In this document: piece by piece, positions 44,180 to 54,134 of the stretch
How the letters are laid out: each line of letters starts with the position of its first letter
Numbering within the stretch: the stretch's first letter is position 1
NCBI RefSeq assembly: GCF_001263355.1
Contig: NZ_LGYO01000033.1
Coordinates: 1 to 64,000 of the forward strand
Direction of reading: 5' to 3'
DNA: 64,000 bases
From: Acetobacterium bakii
Lineage (GTDB): Bacteria; Bacillota; Clostridia; Eubacteriales; Eubacteriaceae
Position numbers and translations under genes: made by a program
Notes under the pieces: model-generated
The model's input: the letters and a program-made list of their open reading frames with translations, nothing else
The model's database searches: none
Told to the model about the DNA's origin: nothing

Positions 44180-45643
44180 ATGATAAAACCAACCATTGAT
44201 GAATCAAGAAAATATTGTGATGAAAATAAAATTATTCCCATCAGCCTGGAACTGTATTCGGATATTAAAACCCCCATTGAGGTATTAAAATGCCTGAAGG
44301 CCAACAGTAAAAAGTGTTTTCTGTTAGAAAGTGTGGAAGGCGGGGAAAAATGGGGGCGTTACTCCTTTCTGGGATTTGATCCCGAGCTTAGCGTAAAATG
44401 CACTGACGGCGAGGTTGAAATTAAAAATGGCCAAAGCTCTAAGATTCTGGCGGATCATCCCCTGGATGTGCTCAGGAACATCCTCAAAGAATGGAAAAGT
44501 CCGAAATTAGACTTTCTGCCTGTTTTTACCGGCGGTTTCGTGGGATACATCTCCTATGATTTTGTAAAGTACACCGAAAGAAACCTCGTTCTGGACAATC
44601 AGAACCCCGAAGAATTTGATGACATGAACTTGATGCTGTTTGATAAGGTGATTGCCTTTGATCACCTCAGACAAAAGATCATCATCATCGTGAATATCAA
44701 GACCGACGATTTGGAAGAGAATTATATCGACGGCGTCATTAAGCTCAAAGAAATCGAAGCCCTCATTAAAAACTGCAACAGCACAAAGAACTTTGAGGGC
44801 AGTCTTACCTCGGAATTTAAACCTCTGTTCACTAAAGAATATTATTGTGACATGGTCGAAAAAGCAAAAGACCATATCGTGCAAGGCGATATTTTCCAGG
44901 CCGTGATTTCAAACCGCATGGAAGCCGACTTCCAGGGAGATCTTTTATCCACCTATCGGGTACTGCGAACCATTAATCCATCGCCCTATATGTTCTATAT
45001 TGATTTTGATAAAATCCAGGTGGCCGGGGCATCGCCGGAAACCCTGGTGTCCCTCCGAAACGGTCAGCTGTCAACCTACCCCATTGCCGGCACCTGTCCC
45101 CGGGGTAAAACCCCGGCTGAGGACGAGGCCAATATTAAAGCCATGATGAACGATGAAAAAGAATTATCCGAGCACAATATGCTGGTGGATCTGGGCAGAA
45201 ACGATTTAGGAAAAATCAGCGAGTTTGGCACCGTTAGGGTAGAAGGCTATCAGGAAATTCTGAAATTTTCCCATGTCTCTCATATTGCCTCAACCGTCAC
45301 CGGAACGCTGAAATCCGAAATGGATCAATTGGATGCCATTGCTGCCGTGCTGCCGGCCGGGACCCTGTCCGGGGCGCCAAAAAAACGGGCCATTGAAATC
45401 ATCAATGAATTGGAAAATCAGAAAAGAGGGGTTTACGGCGGAGCCGTAGGGTACATTGATTTCTCGGGCAATATGGATATGTGTATTGCTATCCGCATGG
45501 CCGTCAAGAAAAACAACAAGGTTTATGTCTCCGCCGGAGCCGGTATTGTGGCTGACAGTATTCCTGAAAATGAATATAAAGAATCCTACAATAAGGCTAA
45601 AGCCATGATTGAATCCCTCGAACGCGCCAAGGAGGTGGAATAA
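44180..45643 (+). CDS. trpE: Anthranilate synthase component I
   Basis: 487-residue chorismate-binding subunit converting chorismate plus ammonia to anthranilate. It has the N-terminal regulatory region with the LLESVEGGEKWGRYSF motif (tryptophan-binding LLES type), and the C-terminal signatures PSPYMFYIDF, GTCPRGKTPAED, HNMLVDLGRNDLG and AGAGIVADS. It begins 20 nt after the T-box terminator with GGGAGAG as RBS. Its TAA stop overlaps the trpG ATG by one base (TAATG), matching subunit stoichiometry. Confidence 0.96.
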   Translation: MIKPTIDESRKYCDENKIIPISLELYSDIKTPIEVLKCLKANSKKCFLLESVEGGEKWGRYSFLGFDPELSVKCTDGEVEIKNGQSSKILADHPLDVLRNILKEWKSPKLDFLPVFTGGFVGYISYDFVKYTERNLVLDNQNPEEFDDMNLMLFDKVIAFDHLRQKIIIIVNIKTDDLEENYIDGVIKLKEIEALIKNCNSTKNFEGSLTSEFKPLFTKEYYCDMVEKAKDHIVQGDIFQAVISNRMEADFQGDLLSTYRVLRTINPSPYMFYIDFDKIQVAGASPETLVSLRNGQLSTYPIAGTCPRGKTPAEDEANIKAMMNDEKELSEHNMLVDLGRNDLGKISEFGTVRVEGYQEILKFSHVSHIASTVTGTLKSEMDQLDAIAAVLPAGTLSGAPKKRAIEIINELENQKRGVYGGAVGYIDFSGNMDMCIAIRMAVKKNNKVYVSAGAGIVADSIPENEYKESYNKAKAMIESLERAKEVE

Positions 45644-46227
45644 TGATATTACTGATTGATAATTATGACAGTTTCTCCTATAATCTTTATCAATATGTGG
45701 GAATAATTAACCCTGACATTCGGGTCATTAAAAATGACGAAATGAGTTTGCTGGAAATTGATGCCTTAAAACCCAGTCATATTATTATTTCCCCGGGTCC
45801 GGGAAGACCAAAGGATGCCGGCATCTGCGAAGCCGTCATTGCCGACTTTAAGGAAAAAACTCCGATTCTGGGAGTATGCCTGGGTCATCAGGCCATCTGC
45901 GAGGTTTTTGGCGGGGTGGTAACCTATGCCAAAACCCTGATGCATGGCAAGCAAAGCACGGTTCACATTGCCAACGGCAGCCCCATCTTTCGAGGCCTTC
46001 CGCCGATCATTGAAGCGGGCCGGTACCATTCTCTGTGTGCCGAGCGAACCAGCCTGCCCGATGATATTTTAATTATTGCCGAGGACAACGAAGGCGAGGT
46101 CATGGCCGTGAAACATCGCAGCTATGATATTTACGGGGTGCAATTTCACCCTGAATCGATTCTGACTAAGGATGGCAATACCATCATCGAAAACTTTTTA
46201 AAGATCGGAGGGGGTAACAATGATTAG
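45643..46227 (+). CDS. trpG: Anthranilate synthase component II (glutamine amidotransferase)
   Basis: 194-residue class I amidotransferase supplying ammonia to TrpE. The catalytic triad is visible: Cys in GVCLGHQAI and His/Glu in QFHPES; the oxyanion loop is ISPGPGRP. The gene is separate from trpD, unlike the fused form of enterobacteria. It overlaps trpD by eight bases. A shared use for p-aminobenzoate synthesis is possible, since no pab genes are visible. Confidence 0.95.
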   Translation: MILLIDNYDSFSYNLYQYVGIINPDIRVIKNDEMSLLEIDALKPSHIIISPGPGRPKDAGICEAVIADFKEKTPILGVCLGHQAICEVFGGVVTYAKTLMHGKQSTVHIANGSPIFRGLPPIIEAGRYHSLCAERTSLPDDILIIAEDNEGEVMAVKHRSYDIYGVQFHPESILTKDGNTIIENFLKIGGGNND

Positions 46228-47236
46228 AGCAGCCATCTACGAATTAGTCAACGGCAAAGATTTATCACTAGATCAGACAAGAGAAGTGATGAATCAGATC
46301 ATGAGCGGGGAAGCCACCAATGCCCAAATCGGATCGTTTTTAACTGCCATGCGGTTAAAAGGGGAAACCATTGATGAGATCACCGCCTGTGCCATGGTGA
46401 TGCGGGAAAAATGCACAAAAATCACGCCGAAAACCGATGTGCTGGATATTGTTGGCACTGGCGGCGACGAAGTATCAACCTTTAATATTTCCACGGTGTC
46501 CGCCTTTGTCATTGCCGCCGGCGGCGTACCCGTTGCTAAACACGGAAATCGCAGTGTGTCCAGTAAATGCGGCAGTGCGGATTTATTAGAGGCATTGGGC
46601 GTGAACATTAATTTAACCGCCAAGCAAAGTGCCAAAAATTTGGATGAAATCGGCATGTGCTTTATGTTTGCCCCAACCTATCACGCTTCCATGAAATATG
46701 CGGGACCGGTGCGAAAAGAATTGGGGATTCGCACCATCTTCAATATTCTAGGCCCCCTGGCCAATCCGGCCGGCGCCAATATGCAGCTGCTGGGCGTCTA
46801 TGACGAGAACCTCGTTGAACCCCTGGCCAACGTCCTCAATAAGCTGAATGTAAAACGGGGAATGGTGGTTCACGGCCACGACGGCTTGGACGAAATCACC
46901 CTGACGGATACTACCACTATTTGTGAAATTGCGGACGGCAAAATCAACAGCTTTTTTATAACCCCGGAACAGCTGGGGCTGAAACGCTGTGAGCTATCTG
47001 ATCTCATCGGCGGCGAAAAAGAGGAAAATGCTCTTATCGCCCTGGATATTCTAAACGGCGTCAAAGGTCCGAAACGTGATGTGGTGGTGCTGAATTCCGC
47101 CTTTTGTTTATATATGTCCCATAATGATATCACCCTTCGGGATTGTGTGAAAATGGCCGAGGACCTTATTGACAATGGTTTGGCCAGGAAAAAACTGGAT
47201 GAGTTTATCCGCTTAACCAATGAGGTTGTGTCATGA
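46220..47236 (+). CDS. trpD: Anthranilate phosphoribosyltransferase
   Basis: 338-residue enzyme adding phosphoribosyl from PRPP to anthranilate. The PRPP-binding glycine motif DIVGTGGDE and the following KHGNRSVSSKCGSADLLEALG segment (described in two pieces) are intact. Length is typical. It overlaps trpG upstream and the trpC start (ATGA) downstream, so the operon is tightly coupled. Confidence 0.96.
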   Translation: MIRAAIYELVNGKDLSLDQTREVMNQIMSGEATNAQIGSFLTAMRLKGETIDEITACAMVMREKCTKITPKTDVLDIVGTGGDEVSTFNISTVSAFVIAAGGVPVAKHGNRSVSSKCGSADLLEALGVNINLTAKQSAKNLDEIGMCFMFAPTYHASMKYAGPVRKELGIRTIFNILGPLANPAGANMQLLGVYDENLVEPLANVLNKLNVKRGMVVHGHDGLDEITLTDTTTICEIADGKINSFFITPEQLGLKRCELSDLIGGEKEENALIALDILNGVKGPKRDVVVLNSAFCLYMSHNDITLRDCVKMAEDLIDNGLARKKLDEFIRLTNEVVS

Positions 47237-48006
47237 TACTGGACCGGATCGTGGCATCCACCGAAATTCGGGTAGTGCAGTTAAAAGAAAATTATCAGCT
47301 AGACGTTTTAAAAGAACAGGCAAAACCTTTAAAACCGCCTTTTGAATTTGAAAAAGCATTACGAGGGGAGGACATTGCCTTTATCTGTGAAGTGAAAAAA
47401 GCCTCGCCCTCAAAAGGCGTCATCGCCACAGATTTTCCCTATCTGCAGATTGCCAAAGACTATGAGGCCGCAGGGGCCAGCGCCATTTCGGTTTTAACCG
47501 AACCGGAATTTTTCCAAGGCGCCAATGCCTATCTCCTGGAGATCAGCGAGCAGGTGATGATTCCGATTCTAAGAAAAGACTTTATTATTGATGAAGCCCA
47601 GATCTATGAATCAAGAATCATCGGCGCTGATGCCATACTACTGATCTGTTCGATCCTCAGTGAAAAACAGATCAGACATTATATTCAGGTGGCAGATAAG
47701 CTGGGGATGTCTTGTCTGGTGGAAGCCCATGATGAAACCGAAGTGGAAAAAGCAGTGAAAGCCGGAGCACGGGTGATTGGGGTGAATAACCGCAATCTCA
47801 AAACCTTTGCGGTGAACATTGAAAACAGCGTTACGCTGCGAAAAATGGTGCCCCCGGAAATCGTCTTTGTGTCAGAAAGTGGGATAAAAACACCAGAAGA
47901 TGTAAAAAAAATCCGTGAAAATGGAACAAATGCCGTTTTAATAGGCGAAACATTGATGCGAAGTGGGGATAAATCCCAAGAAATCAAGAAACTAAAGGGA
48001 CTGTAA
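47233..48006 (+). CDS. trpC: Indole-3-glycerol phosphate synthase
   Basis: 257-residue TIM-barrel decarboxylase/cyclase. Family motifs: CEVKKASPSKG with the catalytic lysine, PILRKDFIIDEAQI, GVNNRNLKTF, SESGI and the terminal phosphate-binding LIGETLMRS. It is monofunctional, separate from trpF, which follows one base later. Confidence 0.96.
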   Translation: MILDRIVASTEIRVVQLKENYQLDVLKEQAKPLKPPFEFEKALRGEDIAFICEVKKASPSKGVIATDFPYLQIAKDYEAAGASAISVLTEPEFFQGANAYLLEISEQVMIPILRKDFIIDEAQIYESRIIGADAILLICSILSEKQIRHYIQVADKLGMSCLVEAHDETEVEKAVKAGARVIGVNNRNLKTFAVNIENSVTLRKMVPPEIVFVSESGIKTPEDVKKIRENGTNAVLIGETLMRSGDKSQEIKKLKGL

Positions 48007-48007
48007 A

Positions 48008-48616
48008 ATGACGAAAATAAAAATCTGCGGGCTCACCCGTCGGGAAGATATTGAGGCAGTGAATCAAGCCCGGCCGGATTACATTGGTTTTGTCTTTGCT
48101 AAAAGCAAGCGACAGGTCACCATGGAACAGGCCGCTATCTTAAAAGAGTGCCTGGATCATAAAATACAGGCAGTCGGCGTATTTGTTAACGCAGACCGGG
48201 AAGTGATTAAGACATTGGCAGAAAAAAACATCATTAATATGATCCAGCTTCATGGCGATGAAGATGAAGAATATATAGCCAGGCTTAGGGAATCGGTGAC
48301 ATTGCCAGTTATTAAGGCCATGCGCATCAATCAAAAGTCCGATGTCAAAGCTACCAGTGCGGACTTTGCTTTGTTTGACACCTATGATAAAAATCAGTAC
48401 GGAGGATCCGGTCTGAGCTTTAACTGGGAATTGCTGGATGATTACGAAGGTGACTTCTTTTTAGCCGGGGGCCTTCACAGCGGCAATATCGAAGAGGCCA
48501 TTAATACCGTCAAACCCTTTTGTGTGGATATCAGCAGCGGAGTGGAAATTGACGGCGTCAAGGATCAGCAGAAAATCATTGAAATTGTGGATAAAATAAG
48601 GAGAATGAAATTATGA
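48008..48616 (+). CDS. trpF: Phosphoribosylanthranilate isomerase
   Basis: 202-residue TIM-barrel isomerase performing the Amadori rearrangement before TrpC. It starts [11 protein letters not shown] with the catalytic cysteine, has [18 protein letters not shown], and the phosphate-binding [11 protein letters not shown]; the catalytic aspartate lies in VDISSGVE. It overlaps trpB by four bases. Confidence 0.95.
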   Translation: MTKIKICGLTRREDIEAVNQARPDYIGFVFAKSKRQVTMEQAAILKECLDHKIQAVGVFVNADREVIKTLAEKNIINMIQLHGDEDEEYIARLRESVTLPVIKAMRINQKSDVKATSADFALFDTYDKNQYGGSGLSFNWELLDDYEGDFFLAGGLHSGNIEEAINTVKPFCVDISSGVEIDGVKDQQKIIEIVDKIRRMKL

Positions 48617-49797
48617 GCAAAGGAAAATTTGGGGTTCACGGTGGGCAATACATTCCCGAAACATTAATGAATGCCATCATCGAGCTTGAAACCGCCTATG
48701 AATTTTATAAAAAAGACAAAGACTTTCAGGACGAACTCACTGCCCTGCTAAACGACTATGCGGGACGGCCTTCACGGCTGTATTTTGCAAAAAAGATGAC
48801 CGCGGATTTAGGTGGCGCAAAAATCTATTTGAAACGCGAAGATTTAAATCATACCGGTTCCCATAAGATCAACAATGTTCTGGGACAGGCCCTGCTTGCA
48901 AAACGCATGGGAAAAACCCGGCTGATTGCTGAAACCGGCGCCGGCCAGCACGGTGTGGCCACCGCCACCGCCGCCGCCCTCATGGGTTTTGAATGCGAAA
49001 TTTTTATGGGGAAGGAAGACACCGACCGCCAGGCGCTTAATGTTTATCGGATGAAATTATTGGGTGCCAAGGTTAACGTGGTGACCTCAGGCACCATGAC
49101 CCTAAAGGATGCAGTGAATGATACCATGCGGGAATGGACCAAACGGGTTGAAGATACCCATTACGTCCTGGGTTCCGTCATGGGCCCGCACCCTTTCCCG
49201 GAAATTGTCCGGGATTTCCAAAGCGTTATCAGCAAAGAAGCCAGAGCACAGATTCTTGAAAAAGAAGGCCAGCTGCCCAATGCCATCATCGCCTGTGTCG
49301 GCGGCGGCAGCAATGCCATGGGCGCCTTCTATAATTTTATTCCCGACCAGGACGTGCGCCTGATTGGCTGTGAAGCCGCCGGAAAAGGAGTAGACACAGC
49401 CCTTCATGCCGCAACCATTGCCAAAGGCAGCCTGGGTATTTTTCACGGCATGAAATCCTATTTCTGTCAGGACGAATACGGTCAGATTGCCCCGGTCTAT
49501 TCCATTTCAGCGGGACTGGATTACCCGGGCATCGGTCCCGAGCATGCTAATCTATTCGACACCAAAAGAGCCGAATACGTGCCGATCACCGATGATGAAG
49601 CGGTGAATGCCTTTGAATATCTGTCGCGAACTGAGGGCATCATTCCGGCCATCGAATCCGCCCATGCCGTGGCCTACGCCATGGTGTTGGCCCCAACCAT
49701 GACAAAGGATGAGATCATCATCATTAATTTATCCGGCCGGGGCGATAAAGATGTGGCAGCAATTGCACGCTATAAGGGGGAAGACATCCATGAGTAA
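48613..49797 (+). CDS. trpB: Tryptophan synthase beta chain
   Basis: 394-residue PLP enzyme condensing indole with serine. The PLP lysine lies in [10 protein letters not shown], the catalytic glutamate in AETGAGQHG, and the phosphate-binding loop is GGGSNAMG. N-terminal [13 protein letters not shown] marks it as TrpB1, the type that pairs with TrpA. Eight bases overlap with trpA. Confidence 0.97.
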   Translation: MSKGKFGVHGGQYIPETLMNAIIELETAYEFYKKDKDFQDELTALLNDYAGRPSRLYFAKKMTADLGGAKIYLKREDLNHTGSHKINNVLGQALLAKRMGKTRLIAETGAGQHGVATATAAALMGFECEIFMGKEDTDRQALNVYRMKLLGAKVNVVTSGTMTLKDAVNDTMREWTKRVEDTHYVLGSVMGPHPFPEIVRDFQSVISKEARAQILEKEGQLPNAIIACVGGGSNAMGAFYNFIPDQDVRLIGCEAAGKGVDTALHAATIAKGSLGIFHGMKSYFCQDEYGQIAPVYSISAGLDYPGIGPEHANLFDTKRAEYVPITDDEAVNAFEYLSRTEGIIPAIESAHAVAYAMVLAPTMTKDEIIIINLSGRGDKDVAAIARYKGEDIHE

Positions 49798-50560
49798 GAT
49801 ATCGGAAATATTTAAAAACAACAAAGCCTTCATCGCCTTTCTCACCGCCGGGGATCCAACCCTGGAAAAAACCGCAGAATTCATTCTCACTATGGAAAAA
49901 GCCGGAGCGGATTTAGTTGAAATCGGGATTCCTTTTTCGGATCCCATTGCTGAAGGACCGGTCATTGAAAAAGCCAATCTCAGGGCGCTCAGCGTCGGCA
50001 CCACCACCGATAAAATATTTGATATGGTGAAGCGGGTGCGGACCAAAACCCAGATGCCGCTGGTGTTTTTAACCTATATGAATCCTGTTTTTGTTTACGG
50101 CGTTGAAAAATTCTTCAAAAACTGCCGGGAAACGGGCATTAATGGGATTATCATTCCGGATCTGCCCTACGAAGAAAAAAATGAAGTTCTGGGTGTTGCC
50201 ACAGCCTACGACGTCGACGTGATCACCCTGATTGCGCCCACCTCCAAAGACCGGATTCAGACATTGGCAAAAGATGCCACTGGATTTATTTACCTGGTTT
50301 CCTCGATGGGGGTTACCGGAGTCAGAAGCGAGATCAAAACCGATATTAACGCCATCATCGCCGATATCAAACAGGTATCGAAAACACCGGTGGCAGTTGG
50401 CTTTGGCATTTCAACCCCTGTCCAGGCAAAGGAAATTTCGAAAACCGCCGATGGCGTCATTGTCGGCAGCGCCATCGTCCGGATCATTGCCGAACATGGG
50501 GAAAATGCCGGGGATGTGCTCTTCAAATATGTGAAGTCTTTAAAAGATGCCATTTCATAG
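49790..50560 (+). CDS. trpA: Tryptophan synthase alpha chain
   Basis: 256-residue TIM-barrel subunit that cleaves indole-3-glycerol phosphate and passes indole to TrpB. Catalytic residues lie in [16 protein letters not shown] (Glu and Asp) and the barrel motif FLTYMNPVF. The start is ATG 49790, inside the trpB end; an in-frame upstream ATG at 49709 lies deep in trpB and adds a non-homologous extension. It closes the trp operon. Confidence 0.96.
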   Translation: MSKISEIFKNNKAFIAFLTAGDPTLEKTAEFILTMEKAGADLVEIGIPFSDPIAEGPVIEKANLRALSVGTTTDKIFDMVKRVRTKTQMPLVFLTYMNPVFVYGVEKFFKNCRETGINGIIIPDLPYEEKNEVLGVATAYDVDVITLIAPTSKDRIQTLAKDATGFIYLVSSMGVTGVRSEIKTDINAIIADIKQVSKTPVAVGFGISTPVQAKEISKTADGVIVGSAIVRIIAEHGENAGDVLFKYVKSLKDAIS

Positions 50561-50570
50561 TAATTAAAAA

Positions 50571-50616
50571 GAAACAGAGTTAATATCAGTACTGATATTA
50601 ACTCTGTTTCTATAAA
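50571..50616 (+). terminator. Terminator of the trp operon
   Basis: Perfect 40-nt palindrome at 50571-50610 (arms of 20 bases beginning GAAACAGAGT and ending ACTCTGTTTC), then TATAAAT. The perfect dyad suggests it could act in either direction. Confidence 0.85.
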
Positions 50617-50727
50617 TTGATTAGTACTATGCTAATGGGGTAATAAAAGTTAAGTATTTAAAGTTTATAATTAACAAAGGAACATACCACAAGCAGAAAA
50701 ATTATTATTTTAAAAGGAGAGCCGGAT

Positions 50728-51129
50728 ATGAAAAATGATTTTTTAACACCATTGATTAGACTAGGCGGCAATTCGGAAGAAGCCATCAATTATTATTTAA
50801 AAGTGTTCCCGAATTCAGAATTAATTAAGCTGGAAAAATTTACTGAAAACACCGAATACACCGAAAAAGACAAGGTGCAAAATGCTCACTTAAGATTGGA
50901 AAATAGTACCGTCATGTTTATGGATATGAAAAAAGAAATAGCGCCAATGAGTTCATGGGCCATATCTTTATTCCTGAATTTTGAGACTGAGGAAGAATTT
51001 GACCTCGTGTTTAAAGGACTTGCTGAGTTTGGCCAGGTAATGTATGGTCCCATGCCTGCTGCTGGAATAAAAAAAGTGGCAATGGTTACGGATAAATTTG
51101 ATATTACCTGGGAACTAAATTGGAAGTAA
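50728..51129 (+). CDS. PhnB-like VOC (glyoxalase-fold) protein
   Basis: 133-residue protein of the PhnB/YjdN branch of the vicinal oxygen chelate superfamily. It has LGGNSEEAINYYLKVFPNS near the start, AHLRLENSTVMFMD in the middle and a terminal YGPMPAAG/ITWELNW segment. Related proteins are annotated as 3-demethylubiquinone methyltransferase-like or glyoxalase-like, but no activity is established. Single-gene unit between the trp and dha operons, with RBS AAAGGAG. Confidence 0.82.
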   Translation: MKNDFLTPLIRLGGNSEEAINYYLKVFPNSELIKLEKFTENTEYTEKDKVQNAHLRLENSTVMFMDMKKEIAPMSSWAISLFLNFETEEEFDLVFKGLAEFGQVMYGPMPAAGIKKVAMVTDKFDITWELNWK

Positions 51130-51310
51130 TAATCACCGGGTAAAGAGAAAGACGCTATTACAGAGCATAAAGGTGAAAACAATTTTCCATAAATATTACT
51201 CTAAATGTATTAAAAAAAACAACATAAAATGGATTTTTTATCTTTAATAAGGGTAGAAACATGTTATAGTATGAATTAAGATACTAATAATATTTATAGG
51301 AGGAAGTCTT

Positions 51311-52303
51311 ATGAAAAAGTTTATTAACGATGTTGAAAATGTGGAAAATGAAATGCTGGAAGGTATTGTTCTTGCCCATCCTGAGTATGTGACACGTCTC
51401 CCTGGATTTGACGTTCTGGTCAGAACCGATAAAAAAGTCGGAAAAGTTGCCATCGTCAGCGGCGGTGGTAGCGGACATGAACCAGCTCATGGCGGATTTG
51501 TTGGAAAAGGAATGCTGGATGGCGCTGTTCCTGGTGCAATATTTACCTCACCAACACCTGACCAGGTATTTGAAGCAATTAAAGCTGTTGATGCCGGGAA
51601 AGGCGTATTATTAGTTGTTAAAAATTATACCGGTGATATCATGAATTTTGAAATGGCAGCAGAACTAGCCGAAGCTGAAGGCATTAAGGTTGCCAATGTT
51701 GTCACCAACGATGATGTCGCTGTTGAAGACAGTCTATATACCACCGGGCGTCGCGGCGTTGCCGGAACCATTTTAGTTCATAAAATTGCCGGGGCAAAAG
51801 CTGAAACCGGAGCAAGCATTGAAGAAGTTCATGCCACTGCTGAAAAAGTGATTGCCAACGTCAGAACTATGGGTGTTGCCTTAAAACCATGCACCGTTCC
51901 GGCTGCTGGGAAACCGGGTTTTGAATTATCGGATGAAGAAATGGAATTGGGAATCGGGATCCATGGCGAACCGGGAACCGAAAGAAAACCAATCCAAAAA
52001 GCGGACGAAATTGTAAATTATCTTATGGATAGAATCCTGAAGGATATGAAACCAGTAGCCGGTGACGAAGTAGCCGTGATGATTAATGGCGCAGGCGCTA
52101 CCCCGCCAATGGAATTGTATATCCTGAACCGTCGTGTCCAGCAGATTTTAGCTGAAAAAGGCGTGAAGGTCTTCAAGACCTTCGTTGGGGATTTTATGAC
52201 TTCCATCGATATGGCCGGTGCCTCCATTACACTGTTAAAATTAGATGCAGAATTAAAAGAATTATTATTGGCAGAAGCAGACACCATTGCATTCAAAATG
52301 TAA
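51311..52303 (+). CDS. dhaK: PTS-dependent dihydroxyacetone kinase, DhaK subunit
   Basis: 330-residue substrate-binding subunit that holds dihydroxyacetone as a hemiaminal on a histidine, here in GIGIHGEPGTERKP. N-terminal GGGSGHEPAHGGFVGKGML and VVKNYTGDIMNFEMA motifs are typical. With DhaL and DhaM it phosphorylates dihydroxyacetone from PEP, feeding glycerol- or sugar-derived C3 units into glycolysis. AGGAGG precedes the ATG. It is separated from dhaL by 108 nt containing a hairpin. Confidence 0.95.
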   Translation: MKKFINDVENVENEMLEGIVLAHPEYVTRLPGFDVLVRTDKKVGKVAIVSGGGSGHEPAHGGFVGKGMLDGAVPGAIFTSPTPDQVFEAIKAVDAGKGVLLVVKNYTGDIMNFEMAAELAEAEGIKVANVVTNDDVAVEDSLYTTGRRGVAGTILVHKIAGAKAETGASIEEVHATAEKVIANVRTMGVALKPCTVPAAGKPGFELSDEEMELGIGIHGEPGTERKPIQKADEIVNYLMDRILKDMKPVAGDEVAVMINGAGATPPMELYILNRRVQQILAEKGVKVFKTFVGDFMTSIDMAGASITLLKLDAELKELLLAEADTIAFKM

Positions 52304-52321
52304 ATGAAATTATTGAATAGA

Positions 52322-52345
52322 GGTTATGGAAAATCATCCATGACC
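52322..52345 (+). other. Intercistronic hairpin between dhaK and dhaL
   Basis: GGTTATGGA (52322-52330) and TCCATGACC (52337-52345) form a nine-pair stem with one G-U or T-G wobble. No strong T-run follows, so it may be an mRNA stability or processing element setting DhaK/DhaL ratios. Confidence 0.4.
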
Positions 52346-52411
52346 CTATTTATCGATTGTCTGAACTCAATTTATTGAATGGCGTATTTAAAAAAGAAAC
52401 GAGGAATTTGA

Positions 52412-53050
52412 ATGGCAACAAAGGCTGAGGTACTGGATTTTATCCGAATTTATGGAGATAAAATGGCAGAACATCGACAAGAATTAACTGATTTTGATCA
52501 GGCCATCGGAGATGGAGATCATGGGATAAATATGAACCGGGGATTTAAAGCTGTTAGTGAAAAATTACCAACCCTTGGAGACAAAAACATTGATGATATT
52601 TTGAAAGCCGTGGGAATGACATTGGTTTCCACCGTCGGCGGAGCTTCCGGTCCACTTTACGGCACCGCATTTATGAAAGCGGGAACGGTTTTAAAAGGCA
52701 AAGAAGAATTATCCGACCAGGATGTAATCAGTGCCTTTGAGGAAGGGGTAGGTGGTATAAAATTTCGGGGGAAAGCAGTTCAAGGTGAAAAGACCATCCT
52801 GGATAGTATGATTCCAGCCATTGATGCCATTAAGAAAAGCATTAGTGAAGGCAATTCCATGACCGTTGCCCTTGAAGCCGGCGAAAAAGCAGCATGGGAA
52901 GGTGTGGAATATACCAAAACCATTATTGCAACTAAAGGAAGAGCCAGTTATCTGGGTGAACGAAGTATTGGTCACCAGGATCCCGGAGCCACTTCTATGG
53001 CCTACCTGTTTCAAGCGGCCAAAGAAGCGGCTAAAAAATCAGGTAAATAG
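52412..53050 (+). CDS. dhaL: Dihydroxyacetone kinase, DhaL (ADP-binding) subunit
   Basis: 212-residue helical-barrel subunit carrying permanently bound ADP that is re-phosphorylated by DhaM. The ADP/Mg-binding motif DQAIGDGDHGINM and GGASGPLYGTAF, plus the C-terminal GRASYLGERSIGHQDPGA, are all present. RBS GAGGAA. Followed three bases later by dhaM. Confidence 0.95.
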   Translation: MATKAEVLDFIRIYGDKMAEHRQELTDFDQAIGDGDHGINMNRGFKAVSEKLPTLGDKNIDDILKAVGMTLVSTVGGASGPLYGTAFMKAGTVLKGKEELSDQDVISAFEEGVGGIKFRGKAVQGEKTILDSMIPAIDAIKKSISEGNSMTVALEAGEKAAWEGVEYTKTIIATKGRASYLGERSIGHQDPGATSMAYLFQAAKEAAKKSGK

Positions 53051-53053
53051 ACT

Positions 53054-53437
53054 ATGGTAGGTATTGTTGTAGTTTCCCACAGTCAGAAGATTGCCGAAGG
53101 TGCCAAAGAGCTGGCTCACCAAATGGCCCCTGATGCTCAGATTGCCGCTGCAGGTGGTATGCATAATGGCGAAATCGGAACCGATGTTGCTAAAATAACA
53201 GAAGCTATTCAATCGGTATTATCCGATGATGGTGTGGTTATTGTGGTTGATCTCGGGAGCGCCATTATGAGTTCGGAAATGGCCATCGAGATGATACCAG
53301 ACAATAAAAAAATTATCATCGTAGATTCACCAATCATCGAAGGAACAATTTTCGGCGCAGTCGAATCCACCATCGGATCTCCCCTTGAAAAAGTAATCGA
53401 GGTTCTCAAAGCAGCAAAAAATTATAAGAAATTTTAA
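53054..53437 (+). CDS. dhaM: Dihydroxyacetone kinase phosphoryl donor DhaM (single EIIA domain)
   Basis: 127-residue PTS EIIA-mannose-type domain with the phosphorylatable histidine H9 in VVVSHSQKIAEG and the GGMHNGEIGTD and DLGSAIMSSE loops. Only the EIIA domain is present, without the HPr- and EI-like extensions of the E. coli protein, so free HPr must supply the phosphate. No strong RBS precedes it, so translation is probably coupled to dhaL. Confidence 0.93.
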   Translation: MVGIVVVSHSQKIAEGAKELAHQMAPDAQIAAAGGMHNGEIGTDVAKITEAIQSVLSDDGVVIVVDLGSAIMSSEMAIEMIPDNKKIIIVDSPIIEGTIFGAVESTIGSPLEKVIEVLKAAKNYKKF

Positions 53438-53472
53438 TAAGCAAACTTATTTAAAAACTTAAAAAGCAAGTT

Positions 53473-53566
53473 CTGGGGACAATCGTAACATCAGTTGTCG
53501 GCATCATGGCGAACAGGTGTAGCCTGTCCGATCATGCCGCCGACAACGATTTACCATTGTCCCCAG
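53473..53566 (+). repeat. Structured palindromic element, copy B
   Basis: 94-nt imperfect palindrome 36 nt after dhaM. The outer stem is CTGGGGACAAT (53473-53483) with ATTGTCCCCAG (53556-53566); the inner stem is GTTGTCGGC (53494-53502) with GCCGACAAC (53539-53547). The apical core has GAAC (53511-53514), GTAGCCTG (53519-53526) and CGATC (53529-53533). The flank GGACGGGTCTATC is shared with copy C at 62.3 kb. It is followed by the dha terminator. Confidence 0.65.
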
Positions 53567-53587
53567 GACGGGTCTATCAACAAACTC

Positions 53588-53616
53588 AAGGGCAAGAATA
53601 TATCTTGCCCTTTTTT
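53588..53616. terminator. Terminator of dhaKLM, convergent with the csbD-like gene
   Basis: Perfect 10-bp stem AAGGGCAAGA / TCTTGCCCTT with loop ATATA and a T-run. The T-run overlaps the stop codon of the minus-strand CsbD-like gene. Confidence 0.88.
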
Positions 53617-53818
53617 AGTCTTTAATATTCCAGTTGTGTTCCTTAAGTATTTTTTCAGCTTCTTCTTTAGAAATTCCACAACGTTCCTGAAGGATGCTTT
53701 CAAATTTTGTTGTATCGCCTTTAATATTGTCGATATCATCATCGGATACGTTTCCGTATTTAATCTGCACTTCTTTTTTTATTTGTTCCCATTTGCTTTC
53801 AAAATCATCTGTTTGCAT
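53615..53818 (-). CDS. CsbD-like stress protein, paralog 1
   Basis: 67-residue helical protein of the CsbD family (KWEQIKKEVQIKYGNVSDDD and GISKEEAEKIL). Family members are small, abundant and stress-induced in Firmicutes, with unknown biochemical role. The start is placed at the methionine following AAGGAGG on the minus strand; a longer frame starts upstream without RBS support. It lies about 120 nt downstream of its paralog. Confidence 0.85.
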   Translation of the reverse strand: MQTDDFESKWEQIKKEVQIKYGNVSDDDIDNIKGDTTKFESILQERCGISKEEAEKILKEHNWNIKD

Positions 53819-53936
53819 ATTGGTCCTCCTTAATGACATGCGATCTTATTTAAGGGCATAACTTTAAATAAGTGTCAGCAAAGAGATCAGTCCAAAATAA
53901 AAGGGTATGGAATGGTGGCCCCTTGAATTTTCGATC

Positions 53937-54134
53937 CTAATCATTCCACTTAAATTCATCAACTTTCTTTTCAGCTTCCTCTTTGGATATCCCATATTTT
54001 TCCTGAATCACACCTGCCAGAATTTTCGCATCACCCTTAACCTTATCAAGATCATCATCGGTTAGTTTTCCCCAATTTTTCTGAGCCTTTCCTTTTAACT
54101 GTTCCCATTTACCTTCAAAGATATCTTTATTCAT
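53937..54134 (-). CDS. CsbD-like stress protein, paralog 2
   Basis: 65-residue CsbD family protein (FEGKWEQLKGKAQKNWGKLT, GISKEEAEKKVDEFKW). It is closer to the family consensus than paralog 1. AAGGAGG precedes the start on the minus strand. The two copies are adjacent and in the same orientation, indicating local duplication. Confidence 0.9.
   Translation of the reverse strand: MNKDIFEGKWEQLKGKAQKNWGKLTDDDLDKVKGDAKILAGVIQEKYGISKEEAEKKVDEFKWND

Noticed and set aside
49709-49790. Longer trpA starting at 49709
   Set aside because: The extra 27 residues lie within trpB and do not resemble TrpA; the ATG at 49790 gives a normal protein.
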